Assembly: GCA_945952415.1 (NCBI GenBank)
Contig: CAMFIF010000005.1
Location: 62,001-126,000, forward strand
DNA: 64,000 nucleotides
Source of the DNA: an uncultured Rhizobium sp.
GTDB lineage: Bacteria > Pseudomonadota > Alphaproteobacteria > Rhizobiales > Rhizobiaceae
Reading direction: 5' to 3'
Part shown: in pieces, positions 45,546-53,285 of the stretch
Position numbering within the stretch: the stretch's first letter is position 1
Layout: each line of letters opens with the position of its first letter
Program-made: the position numbers and the translations under genes
Notes under the pieces: generated by a model
What the model was told of the DNA's origin: nothing
Seen by the model: the letters and a program-made list of their open reading frames with translations, nothing else
Databases searched by the model: none

Positions 45546-46247
45546 ATGTTTGATGCAAAGCAGCTTCTCGACCAGTTCCTCGGGGCACCCGTGCCGGGCA
45601 CGAATGGTACGGTGAAGGAAAAGGCGGCCGATCTGACGAAGCTTGCACAGGACAATCCGCTTGCCACGGGCGCTGTCGCCGCCGTGCTGCTCGGAACCGG
45701 TTTCGGCCGCCGGCTGACCGGCGAGGTGCTGAAGCTCGGCGGTCTCGCCGCCATTGCCGGTCTTGGCTACAATGCCTATCGGAACTGGAAATCGGGCCAG
45801 GCCCCTGCGGATGCGACCTCACCTGAGGCCGGTCCCGTGCTGATGCCGCCGCCCGCCGATTCCGGCTTTTCCGCCGGTTCACCCGCCCATAATGCGGATT
45901 TCGCCCTCGTTCTCGTCAAGGCGATGATTGCCGCCGCCCGGGCGGACGGCCAGATCGACGATGCGGAACGGGCCGTCATTCTGGACAAGATCCGCCTTTC
46001 CGGCCTCGGCGGGGAAGCGGAGAGCTTCATTGCGGAAGAACTCAAGCGCCCTCTCGACGTGGAGGAGCTCGTATCGAAGGCGGGGACGGAAGAGCAGAAA
46101 GTGGAGCTCTATACCGCCTCCCGCCTCACCATCAATCCGGAAACCCGGGCCGAGCGCGGCTATCTCGACATGCTGGCGGGCCGCCTCGGCCTGCCGGACC
46201 AGCTCGTCGACCATATTGAGGCGACAGTCCGGACCGCAAACGCCTGA
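45546..46247 (+). CDS. DUF533 (YebE-like) protein
   Basis: A 233-residue protein. Its N-terminal half has a Gly/Ala-rich hydrophobic stretch (GAVAAVLLGTGFGRRLTGEVLKLGGLAAIAGLGYNAYRNW) that may be membrane-associated; the C-terminal half (about 105-230) is the acidic helical TerB-like domain of the DUF533 family (LVLVKAMIAAARADGQIDDAERAVI). The start at 45546 has GGAG nine bases upstream; an earlier ATG (45531) lacks a site. Function unknown. Confidence 0.85.
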   Translation: MFDAKQLLDQFLGAPVPGTNGTVKEKAADLTKLAQDNPLATGAVAAVLLGTGFGRRLTGEVLKLGGLAAIAGLGYNAYRNWKSGQAPADATSPEAGPVLMPPPADSGFSAGSPAHNADFALVLVKAMIAAARADGQIDDAERAVILDKIRLSGLGGEAESFIAEELKRPLDVEELVSKAGTEEQKVELYTASRLTINPETRAERGYLDMLAGRLGLPDQLVDHIEATVRTANA

Positions 46248-46277
46248 CAGGCAATCCATCATGGAAATTCACTTGCC

Positions 46278-46310
46278 AATCACCCGATCCCGGATAGAGA
46301 TCGGGTGATT
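46278..46310 (+). other. Perfect 12-bp inverted repeat just before the GNAT gene
   Basis: AATCACCCGATC / GATCGGGTGATT (46278-46289, 46299-46310) with a 9-nt loop. It lacks a T-run, begins 31 bp after the DUF533 stop and ends 18 bp before the chosen GNAT ATG. It could be a processing hairpin, an attenuator or an operator. Confidence 0.6.
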
Positions 46311-46328
46311 GCGCATCTGGAGAGCATC

Positions 46329-47024
46329 ATGCAGGACCTGAAGAACTGGAAGCCCTGTCCGCCGCCGCAAGGCGTGACGCTGAAGGGCCGTTTCGTCACC
46401 GTGGAAGGCTATGACCGGGAAAAGCACCTGCAGGCGCTCTGGGACGCCTTTGGCGGGCTCCACGTCAACACGCTCATGCTTTATTTCACCCAGAATGATT
46501 TCAAGGGCATCGAGGATTTCGATGCCTGGCTCACCACCTGCCAGACCAAGGGCGGCTGGGTGACCGAGGTGTTCCGGGACAATGGCACGGGCCGCGTGGT
46601 CGGCATGGCCAATTACATGCGGGCCGATCCCGCCAATGGCGTGGTGGAGGTCGGAGGCGTGTGCCACGGCCCCGCCATGGCCCGCACGCCGCTTGCCACG
46701 GAAGCCCATTACCTGATGGCGAAACACGCCTTCGAGGATCTCGGCTATCGCCGCTACGAGTGGAAGTGCCACAATGACAACAAGCCGAGCCATGCGGCGG
46801 CCCGGCGTTATGGCTTCACCTTCGAGGGCGTGTTCCGCCAACATATGATTTCGAAGAACGGCAATCGCGATTCCGCCTGGTACTCGATCATCGACAAGGA
46901 ATGGCCGGTCGTCGGCAAGGCCTTCGAGACCTGGCTGGCGCCGGAGAATTTCAACGCCGATGGCAGCCAGAAGCGCGGCCTTGAAGCGATCCGGGCCGAT
47001 ATTGCGGCGGAGACGGGCGCATGA
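46329..47024 (+). CDS. GNAT-family acetyltransferase
   Basis: A 231-residue protein of the RimJ/RimL-like GNAT group: WVTEVFRDNGTGRVVGMANYMRADPANGVVEVGGV forms the core strands and HAFEDLGYRRYEWKCHNDNKPSHAAARRYGFTFEGVFR the acetyl-CoA-binding helix and final strand. A GTG at 46305 would extend it but lies within a perfect hairpin, whereas ATG 46329 has GGAGAGC upstream. Its stop overlaps the start of the small membrane protein gene. Acceptor unknown. Confidence 0.88.
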   Translation: MQDLKNWKPCPPPQGVTLKGRFVTVEGYDREKHLQALWDAFGGLHVNTLMLYFTQNDFKGIEDFDAWLTTCQTKGGWVTEVFRDNGTGRVVGMANYMRADPANGVVEVGGVCHGPAMARTPLATEAHYLMAKHAFEDLGYRRYEWKCHNDNKPSHAAARRYGFTFEGVFRQHMISKNGNRDSAWYSIIDKEWPVVGKAFETWLAPENFNADGSQKRGLEAIRADIAAETGA

Positions 47025-47224
47025 GCGGGGGAAGCGACCGGAACAATGCGATTGCGGCGGCGGTGATCCTGCTTGGCGCCGGGCTTCTCTTCTATGCCAT
47101 GCCGAAGATCATGCTGTGGATCGGCAGCTTCTCGCCGATGCTGGCCGGCGTGTTCGGTGCCCTTGCGGTGCTGGCCTTCTTCGCGGTGTTCTGGTTGCGC
47201 AGCCGCTATCAGCGGCGCAAGTAA
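47021..47224 (+). CDS. Small two-segment membrane protein
   Basis: A 67-residue protein: a polar N-terminus, two membrane helices (about residues 9-28 and 36-58) and a basic tail RSRYQRRK, which predicts both ends in the cytoplasm. It overlaps the GNAT stop by 4 bp (ATGA), so it is co-translated with it. No family is recognised. It is convergent with the NicO gene 3 bp away. Confidence 0.75.
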   Translation: MSGGSDRNNAIAAAVILLGAGLLFYAMPKIMLWIGSFSPMLAGVFGALAVLAFFAVFWLRSRYQRRK

Positions 47225-47227
47225 GGC

Positions 47228-48268
47228 TCAGGCCTGCAGCGAGGCGCCGAGCAGCAGGAGCCCCATGAGGAGAACGAAGAGAGCGCCGCCGATTTCGGCC
47301 ACATGGCCGATGAGGCGGCCGGCCCTCGTGCCGCGCCCTGCCAGCCGGAGCGCCAGATCCTTCGCCAGAACAGCCAGAACGGCGAGCAGCGAAACAGTGA
47401 TCGCCGTGCCGATGGACATGGCGATTACAGAGAGAATTCCGCCCAGCATCAGCCCGTTCAGCATCGAGAAGGAGAGGACGAGGAGGGCGCCGGAACAGGG
47501 CCTGAGGCCAACCGCGATGATGGCCGACCAGGCCTCGCTGAAGCCGAACCGGCGGGAACCGAGGCTTGCAGGGGAGGGCAGGTGGCCATGGCCGCAGGAT
47601 TCGCAGACGAAGCCCGCGGCCGGACCCTCCATGGCGAAATCGCCGAAGCCATGGCGGCAATCGGGCCCATGCACATGGGGTTCCACCGGTCCACCGGCAA
47701 AAAGCGCACCAGTGGCGCTTGCCCTTTGCGGCAGCAGCACCTTTACCTTGCGCACCAGAAGCCAGGCGCCGAAAAGCGCGATCATGGCAAAGCTTGCCCG
47801 TTCGAGAACGGTCGTCGCATCGGTCATGGATATGCCCGTCCCGCGCAGGAGCAGCCAGGCGGTTCCGACCGTGACGATCGCCGTCAGCCCCTGCAGGAAG
47901 GCGGAGACGAAGGAAATGAAGATGCCGCGCCGAAGCTCGATCTCGTTCGCCACCATATAGGAGGAGATCACCGCCTTGCCGTGGCCGGGTCCGGCGGCGT
48001 GGAACACGCCATAGGCAAAGGACAGGCCGACCAGGATCGATAGCTTGGAAGGGTCCTCGCGCATCGCCTTCAGCGCGCCGGTGAGCGCGCGGTAGAATTC
48101 CTGCTGATAGGCATTCACCTTCATGAGCAGCGGCGCGAGGATGCCGGTTGCGGGGATGGCGGGCTCGGCCGTGCCGATGCCGAGCGGCGACTGGGCATGG
48201 GCCATGCCGGCCGCGAAAAGCAGGAGGGCGGCCAGCGCCAGGGCCGTTTTCGGCAGACGGTTCAGCAT
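47228..48268 (-). CDS. NicO/RcnA-family nickel-cobalt (or zinc) exporter
   Basis: A 346-residue inner-membrane protein with an N-terminal signal (cleavage near AQS) and about six segments. Conserved features are FHAAGPGHGKAVISSYMVANE and VGLRPCSGALLVLSFS. A central loop carries His/Cys clusters (EPHVHGPDCRHGF, CESCGHGH) that could bind metal ions. It overlaps the upstream DUF1007 gene by 7 bp; this pair is common in alphaproteobacteria and has been tied to metal homeostasis. The metal is not defined. Confidence 0.88.
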   Translation of the reverse strand: MLNRLPKTALALAALLLFAAGMAHAQSPLGIGTAEPAIPATGILAPLLMKVNAYQQEFYRALTGALKAMREDPSKLSILVGLSFAYGVFHAAGPGHGKAVISSYMVANEIELRRGIFISFVSAFLQGLTAIVTVGTAWLLLRGTGISMTDATTVLERASFAMIALFGAWLLVRKVKVLLPQRASATGALFAGGPVEPHVHGPDCRHGFGDFAMEGPAAGFVCESCGHGHLPSPASLGSRRFGFSEAWSAIIAVGLRPCSGALLVLSFSMLNGLMLGGILSVIAMSIGTAITVSLLAVLAVLAKDLALRLAGRGTRAGRLIGHVAEIGGALFVLLMGLLLLGASLQA

Positions 48269-48900
48269 GTCACCTCCAGACGGGTGGCAAAGAGCTTCGA
48301 CATGTTGGTGCCGGCGGGATCGTTGAAGAAGGCCTGGGTGAGGCTTGCCTGATTCTGCTTCAGCACCTCGTCGGGATCAGGCCTGATCACGGCCCGCTTG
48401 CAGGTCTTGAAGCCATCGCCGACGGTGGCCATGTCGTCGTCCTTGGTGAAGTCGATCGCCGTGTAGAGGGTCGGATCATAGACGCCGAAGGTGAGCTTGC
48501 CCTTGAGCGGCATGGGGCTGGAGGGCTTGACGGCGAAGAACATCAGGAGCTGGCCGTCCTGATAGTCCACATGGATCACATCGGGCGGGGTAACCTTCAC
48601 GGGCGCGCCATCGGCGGCAAGCGTGGTGTAATAGCTGTAATCGCCGAGTGAGGTGCGCACCGTCTTGCCCACTTCCTCAAGCTCGTCCGGATCGAGCGTC
48701 GCATTGCCGTTCTTGTCGAAATCCATGACGACGCTCGCGGAGAAGACATCGTCGAAGCGCCAGACATTGCGCAATTCGCTGATGAAGCCCTTGTCATCGG
48801 CCACCACTTCCAGCCGCGCTTCGGCGAAGATATGCGGATGGGCCGCGGCGATCCCCGGCGATATCATGAAAAGGGCGGCCGCCCAGATCCTGCGCTTCAT
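48262..48900 (-). CDS. DUF1007 periplasmic protein, partner of the NicO exporter
   Basis: A 212-residue protein with a Sec signal peptide ending at AAAHPHIFA. The mature N-terminus begins with HPHIFAEARLEV, whose two histidines are conserved in the family and are a plausible metal site. The rest is a beta-rich domain with an EF-hand-like MDFDKNGNATLDPDELEE segment. It overlaps the NicO gene by 7 bp, so it probably acts with it, perhaps as the periplasmic chaperone. Confidence 0.87.
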   Translation of the reverse strand: MKRRIWAAALFMISPGIAAAHPHIFAEARLEVVADDKGFISELRNVWRFDDVFSASVVMDFDKNGNATLDPDELEEVGKTVRTSLGDYSYYTTLAADGAPVKVTPPDVIHVDYQDGQLLMFFAVKPSSPMPLKGKLTFGVYDPTLYTAIDFTKDDDMATVGDGFKTCKRAVIRPDPDEVLKQNQASLTQAFFNDPAGTNMSKLFATRLEVTC

Positions 48901-48957
48901 CTTGTCCCCCGGTGCTTTCGGCGAATCAGTGCCACCCGACTGGGGCGAATTTGCGAA

Positions 48958-49872
48958 CTATTGCCGGAAGGGCTGGCACTGCTCGCTTTTCTTGAACCAG
49001 TTGGAGAGATAATCGACGAAGAGCCGCACCTTGGCGGGCAGATAGCGCCGGTGGGGGTAGATGGCATAGATGCCCCGGTCCTTCGGCATGCAATCATCGA
49101 AGAGGGCCACGAGCTCGCCGTTCTGAATGTGATCCCAGGCAATGAAATTCGGCACGACCGCAAGGCCGAGATGGGAAAGGGCCGCGCGCAGCGCGGCGGT
49201 CGGGCTGTTCACCTCTATGCGGCCGCCAATCGGGATCGACAGCGGGCTTCCATCGGGGGCGGTGAGCTTCAGCGTGTTCAGCGAGCGTGAATTGGTGTCG
49301 ATGATGAAGGGGAGGCTTGAAAGATCCTGCGGCGCGGAAAGCGGCGGATGCTTTTCCAGAAAGGCAGGCGTGGCGCAGACATAGACCTGGAAATCCGTGA
49401 GCTTGCGGGCAATCAGCCCGGAATCCTCAAGCTTGGTGATGCGCACTGCCACATCGAAGCCTTCCTCGATCAGGTCGACGAAGCGGTCCTCGGCGACGAT
49501 CTCCAGCGAAAGATCGGGATAGGCGCCGGCAAAATCCACCAGCGACTGGCCGATCGGCGCATCCATGAAGGCGCGCGGGGCGGAGACCTTCAGCCGGCCC
49601 TTCAGGTCCTGGTTGTTCTCGCGGACGAGATCGGCGAGATTGTCGATCTCCTTCAGGATATCGGCCGCGGTGCGATAATAGATATGGCCGGCCTCGGTAA
49701 GGGAAAACTGCCGGGTGGTGCGATTGATCAGGAGGGCGCCGATCTCGTCTTCCAGCTCCCGCACATATTTGGAGAGCAGGGCCTTCGAGCGCCCCACCTT
49801 GCGGGAGGCCGCCGAAAAGCCTTCCGCTTCCACGACATCGATAAAGGCCCGGATGCGGGTGAGGGTGTCCAT
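48958..49872 (-). CDS. LysR-family regulator (CrgA-like)
   Basis: A 304-residue LysR-type protein with HTH at 1-60 (TLTRIRAFIDVVEAEGFSAASRKVGRSKALLSKYVRELEDEIGALLINR) and an effector domain of the CrgA/DmlR group that contains VSAPRAFMDAPIGQSLVDFAGAYPDL. ATG 49872 is chosen from the family N-terminus; the frame is open 17 codons further. It is 57 bp upstream of the DUF1007 gene, in the same direction, and may or may not regulate it. Confidence 0.9.
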   Translation of the reverse strand: MDTLTRIRAFIDVVEAEGFSAASRKVGRSKALLSKYVRELEDEIGALLINRTTRQFSLTEAGHIYYRTAADILKEIDNLADLVRENNQDLKGRLKVSAPRAFMDAPIGQSLVDFAGAYPDLSLEIVAEDRFVDLIEEGFDVAVRITKLEDSGLIARKLTDFQVYVCATPAFLEKHPPLSAPQDLSSLPFIIDTNSRSLNTLKLTAPDGSPLSIPIGGRIEVNSPTAALRAALSHLGLAVVPNFIAWDHIQNGELVALFDDCMPKDRGIYAIYPHRRYLPAKVRLFVDYLSNWFKKSEQCQPFRQ

Positions 49873-49989
49873 CGGGGGTCTCCTATTCGCTGCCAAGGTG
49901 AACAATACCCGCTCATCGTTCAATATTAATTTTTCTGAGGGATGAAAAATTCCGCTTGATTATGACGGGGAAAATTCTTATCTCCCGCC

Positions 49990-50398
49990 TTGCCCAAAGT
50001 CGCACGTGCCTGTGGGTGTCCGCCGAACCCTCGATAAGGTGAGGAAATCGGTAAGGTACCTGGAACTAACCCCTCCAGTCGCACTCCCGGCCAACCGGGA
50101 TCTGCGAGGACATCTTGAAGCAACGACGGTGCGGGCCTTTCTGGTGTCTGCCGGCTTTCCATCAGCCGGGGTTACTGTAGAGGCACACCCTCATTGCCGG
50201 AAGTGCGGTCGGGTCCATCCCCCCAATCCAAGGCAGACAAAGCGGAATCGATCGCCGTGGCAGGCGTCATTCCACCATTCGCGCAGTTCGTGCGCATGCT
50301 TGGTTCCGGGGTCTCCACCGGCTGGTTCCATAGCGTGCACGCGTCTGCCCTTTGTCCTTCGGGATTTCCCGAAGATCTGACCGTTGAAAGGGATGACC
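49990..50398 (+). ncRNA. Candidate speF-type leader RNA of ornithine decarboxylase
   Basis: The 526-bp gap between the LysR start and the ornithine decarboxylase start contains no credible gene. From about 49990 the sequence is GC-rich, with several local stem-loops (for example around CCGGCTTTCCATCAGCCGG at 50150-50168 and TCCTTCGGGATTTCCCGAAGA at 50354-50374). Alphaproteobacterial ornithine decarboxylase genes are preceded by a roughly 400-nt conserved structured element named speF, and size and position here fit it. I identify it by context; I have not aligned the consensus, and the 5' boundary is approximate. Confidence 0.55.
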
Positions 50399-51532
50399 AT
50401 GACCACTGCACGCATTCTCGACTTCATCAAGAACCGACGTCCCGAAGGCCCCTGCCTCGTGGTGGACCTCGACGTGGTCAAGGGCAACTACCATGCCTTC
50501 CGCCATGCGATGCCCGACAGCGCGATCTATTATGCGGTCAAGGCCAATCCGGCTCCGGAAATCCTCTCGCTGCTCGCCTCGCTCGGCTCGAGCTTCGATT
50601 GCGCCTCCGTCGCCGAAATCCAGATGGCGCTCGATGCCGGTGCCACGCCCGATCGCATTTCCTTCGGCAACACGATCAAGAAGGAGCGCGACATTGCCCG
50701 CGCCCATGCGCTCGGCGTCAGCCTCTTTGCCGTCGATGCCCATGAGGAAGTGGAAAAGATCGCACGGGCAGCCCCCGGCGCGCGCGTCTTCTGCCGCGTA
50801 CTGACCTCGGGCGAAGGCGCCGAATGGCCGCTTTCGCGCAAGTTCGGCTGCGTGCCGCAGATGGCCGTCGACGTGCTCGTCTATGCCCATCAGCTCGGTC
50901 TCGAATCCTATGGCGTGTCGTTCCACGTCGGTTCGCAGATGACGCAGGTCGATGCCTGGGATTCGGCGCTCGCCGATGCCAAGCGCGTCTTCGGTTCGCT
51001 TGCCAAGCAGGGCATTCACCTGAAGATGGTCAACATGGGCGGCGGCTTCCCGACCCGTTACCTCAAGGACATCCCGTCCGCCGAGGCCTACGGCAAGGCG
51101 ATCACGGCTGCGCTTCGCAAGCACTTCGGCAACAGCATTCCGCTGACGATCATCGAGCCGGGCCGCGGCATGGTGGGCAATGCGGGCGTGATCAAGGCGG
51201 AAGTCGTGCTGATCTCGCGCAAGTCGGACAATGACGATGCTCGCTGGGTCTTCCTCGACATCGGCAAGTTCGGCGGTCTCGCCGAAACCATGGACGAGGC
51301 GATCCGCTATCCGATCCGCACCGTGCATGACGGCGGCGAGATGGAGCCTTGCGTGATTGCAGGCCCCACCTGCGACAGCGCCGATGTTCTTTACGAAAAG
51401 AACATGTATCCGCTGCCGCTGTCGCTGACCATCGGCGACGAGGTGCTGATCGAGGGTACGGGTGCCTATACCACGACCTATTCGGCGGTCGCCTTCAACG
51501 GTTTCGAGCCGCTGAAAGCCTACGTGATCTGA
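50399..51532 (+). CDS. Ornithine (lysine/ornithine) decarboxylase, fold III PLP enzyme
   Basis: Makes putrescine from ornithine. The 377-residue protein is of the eukaryotic-like alanine-racemase fold: PLP-binding Lys48 in YYAVKANPAPEIL, the VSFHVGSQ and NMGGGFPTRY blocks, the phosphate-binding EPGRGMVGNAG, and active-site Cys325 in GPTCDSADVLYE. Length and motifs are those of alphaproteobacterial ODC. AAAGGGA precedes ATG 50399; ATG 50393 is possible. A long leader lies upstream and a hairpin plus a GNAT gene downstream. Confidence 0.94.
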   Translation: MTTARILDFIKNRRPEGPCLVVDLDVVKGNYHAFRHAMPDSAIYYAVKANPAPEILSLLASLGSSFDCASVAEIQMALDAGATPDRISFGNTIKKERDIARAHALGVSLFAVDAHEEVEKIARAAPGARVFCRVLTSGEGAEWPLSRKFGCVPQMAVDVLVYAHQLGLESYGVSFHVGSQMTQVDAWDSALADAKRVFGSLAKQGIHLKMVNMGGGFPTRYLKDIPSAEAYGKAITAALRKHFGNSIPLTIIEPGRGMVGNAGVIKAEVVLISRKSDNDDARWVFLDIGKFGGLAETMDEAIRYPIRTVHDGGEMEPCVIAGPTCDSADVLYEKNMYPLPLSLTIGDEVLIEGTGAYTTTYSAVAFNGFEPLKAYVI

Positions 51533-51538
51533 TCACGG

Positions 51539-51560
51539 CCGCCCCGGCCTGCCGGGGCGG
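51539..51560 (+). other. Hairpin between ornithine decarboxylase and GNAT genes
   Basis: A perfect 9-bp stem CCGCCCCGG/CCGGGGCGG with loop CCTG. No T-run follows, so it is more likely to stabilise or partly attenuate the transcript than to end it. A CATCATCATCATC run follows at about 51571. Confidence 0.55.
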
Positions 51561-51614
51561 ACCCCTTCACCATCATCATCATCGCCGGTAACGGATCGGG
51601 TACGGGAGGCCACA

Positions 51615-52187
51615 ATGGCCGCTGTTCTTCTGTCTGCGCGTGCGGATGCACGCGGCTCCACCATTGTCATTTCGAACGAGCGGGCAGGCGACGCTGCCGC
51701 CCGCGAAGCGCTGCTCGACCGCGCCATGGGCGAAGGCCGCAAGCGCAAGTCGTCGGAAAAGCTCCGCCGCAATCGCCTGCCGGCCGATGGCCTGGCGCTC
51801 CTTGCGCGGGACGAAGACGGTGAGCTCCTCGGCACCGTCCGGCTCTGGCATGTGCATGCGGGCATGGGCCGGAACGGGCGGCCGGTGGATGCGCTGCTGC
51901 TCGGGCCGCTTGCTGTCGATCCGCGCGCCGAAGGCAAGGGCGTCGGCTCTGCCCTGATGCGCGAGGCGATCAGCCGGGCCGCTGCGACCGGCCACGGGGC
52001 CATCCTGCTCGTCGGCGACGCGCCTTACTACCAGCGTTTCGGCTTCTCGGCGGAAAAGACCGGGCATCTCGTCATGCCCGGGCCCTTCGAACGGAACCGC
52101 TTTCTGGCCCTCGAACTCGTGCCCGGATGGCTGGATGGAGCGGCCGGTCTTCTGAGTGCAAGCGGCGACCCGATATCCGATAGCTGA
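51615..52187 (+). CDS. GNAT-family N-acetyltransferase (YhbS-like)
   Basis: A 190-residue protein with the acetyl-CoA-binding sequence LLLGPLAVDPRAEGKGVGSALMREAI and the following strand ILLVGDAPYYQRFGFSAE, typical of YhbS/COG3153 members. GGGAGG precedes the ATG. It follows ornithine decarboxylase by 82 bp on the same strand; a polyamine or amino acid acceptor is possible from this context, but unproven. A terminator follows. Confidence 0.88.
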   Translation: MAAVLLSARADARGSTIVISNERAGDAAAREALLDRAMGEGRKRKSSEKLRRNRLPADGLALLARDEDGELLGTVRLWHVHAGMGRNGRPVDALLLGPLAVDPRAEGKGVGSALMREAISRAAATGHGAILLVGDAPYYQRFGFSAEKTGHLVMPGPFERNRFLALELVPGWLDGAAGLLSASGDPISDS

Positions 52188-52226
52188 GGCTGCGCTCCGT
52201 CTTTCATGAAGATGTCGAGCGCGCCG

Positions 52227-52264
52227 GGGCGCCTCCGTCCGGAAGGGATGGAGGCGCCCGTTTT
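52227..52264 (+). terminator. Rho-independent terminator after the GNAT gene
   Basis: Perfect 10-bp stem GGGCGCCTCC/GGAGGCGCCC (52227-52236, 52250-52259), 13-nt loop, followed by GTTTT. Confidence 0.75.
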
Positions 52265-52301
52265 CATGTGCGGGGCCTTTTTCGAAAGGGTGCCGTTCCT
52301 T

Positions 52302-52315
52302 TTGCAGTTTATCAA
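52302..52315. promoter_or_regulatory. Weaker FNR/FixK-like half-match upstream of ompW
   Basis: TTGCA-GTTT-ATCAA matches the FNR consensus TTGAT-N4-ATCAA at 8 of 10 defined positions. It lies 82 bp upstream of a perfect copy. Confidence 0.35.
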
Positions 52316-52383
52316 TTATCCCGTTGTTTTTTCGCCACAATCTACGTTGCTCTGGCGGTGCAGCATTAGGCAAAACTACTATA

Positions 52384-52397
52384 TTGATCTCCATCAA
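52384..52397. promoter_or_regulatory. Perfect FNR/FnrN/FixK box upstream of ompW
   Basis: TTGAT-CTCC-ATCAA is an exact match to the consensus. Its centre is about 78 bp upstream of the ompW ATG, which allows an activator position near -41.5 with a leader of about 35 nt. Confidence 0.7.
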
Positions 52398-52467
52398 CCC
52401 GACTCGTCTCCGCGGGTGCCATCCCGTCTTTGCGTAACAAAGACATGGCTCTGTAAGGAGAGAGACG

Positions 52468-53157
52468 ATGACCAAGACCCCCTGGATCGCTGCGCTGGCC
52501 GCTTCGACCCTGATTTCGCTCGGCGCCTCGATGGCTGCCGCGGCCGACCTGACTGCGGCGCCGGAAGCCGCGCCCGTGGCGACGGAAATCGCCCCGGCGC
52601 TCAGCCCCTGGCAGGTGCGCGTGCGCGGTCTGGGCGTCATCACGCAGGATCGTGGCTCGGTCGATGGCGTTGCCGGTTCGGATCTCTCCTATAGCGACAG
52701 CGTGATCCCGGAACTGGATATCAGCTATTACTTCACCGACAATGTCGCCGCCGAACTGATCCTCGGCACCACCTATGCGGATATTTATGGTGAAGGCAGC
52801 CTTTCGGGCCTCGGCACCGTCGGCCGCACCTGGGTTCTGCCGCCGACGCTCACCCTGCAGTATCACTTCACCGATTTCGGCAACTTCAAGCCCTATATCG
52901 GCGCCGGCGTGAACTACACGGTCTTCTACAATCAGGAGCCGGATGCGGCCAACAGCCTGAAGGTCAAGAACCAGCTGGGCGCGGCCCTGCAGGTGGGCGC
53001 CGATTACATGATCGACGATCATTGGGGCGTCAACGTCGACGTGAAGAAGCTCTTCCTCGAGCCTTCCTTCGACGTGAATGTGGGCGGCACGGATCTGAGC
53101 GGCAAGGCCAATCTCAATCCGTGGATGATCGGCACCGGTATCACCTACCGCTTCTGA
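52468..53157 (+). CDS. OmpW-family outer-membrane protein
   Basis: A 229-residue protein with a Sec signal peptide (MTKTPWIAALAASTLISLGA, cleavage near MAAAAD) and an eight-stranded beta-barrel of the OmpW family: PWQVRVRGLGVITQD, ISYYFTDNVAAELILGTTY, LQYHFTDFGNFKPYIGAGVNYT, and the C-terminal aromatic TGITYRF that outer-membrane insertion needs. OmpW forms a narrow hydrophobic channel. AAGGAGAG precedes the ATG. Regulation by oxygen-sensing FNR/FixK-type factors is suggested by the box upstream. Confidence 0.93.
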   Translation: MTKTPWIAALAASTLISLGASMAAAADLTAAPEAAPVATEIAPALSPWQVRVRGLGVITQDRGSVDGVAGSDLSYSDSVIPELDISYYFTDNVAAELILGTTYADIYGEGSLSGLGTVGRTWVLPPTLTLQYHFTDFGNFKPYIGAGVNYTVFYNQEPDAANSLKVKNQLGAALQVGADYMIDDHWGVNVDVKKLFLEPSFDVNVGGTDLSGKANLNPWMIGTGITYRF

Positions 53158-53215
53158 TTTTCCCGCAACGAGTTTTCCGCGTCCCGGCCCAGCTCAGCGC
53201 CGGGACTGGCGGGCT

Positions 53216-53252
53216 GGCGGGCCTCCTTGGCAAGGTGGAGGTCCGCCTTTTT
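53216..53252 (+). terminator. Rho-independent terminator after ompW
   Basis: An 11-bp stem GGCGGGCCTCC/GGAGGTCCGCC (53216-53226, 53237-53247) with one G-U pair, a 10-nt loop and TTTTT. A second hairpin GTCCCGG/CCGGGAC lies at 53181-53206. Confidence 0.85.
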
Positions 53253-53285
53253 CTTGCGCGTCTTTTTCCGGACGGTGGGCGCCGA

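Noticed and set aside
51571..51584. CATCATCATCATC microsatellite
   Set aside because: Too short and intergenic; no reading frame or repeat biology to support a role.
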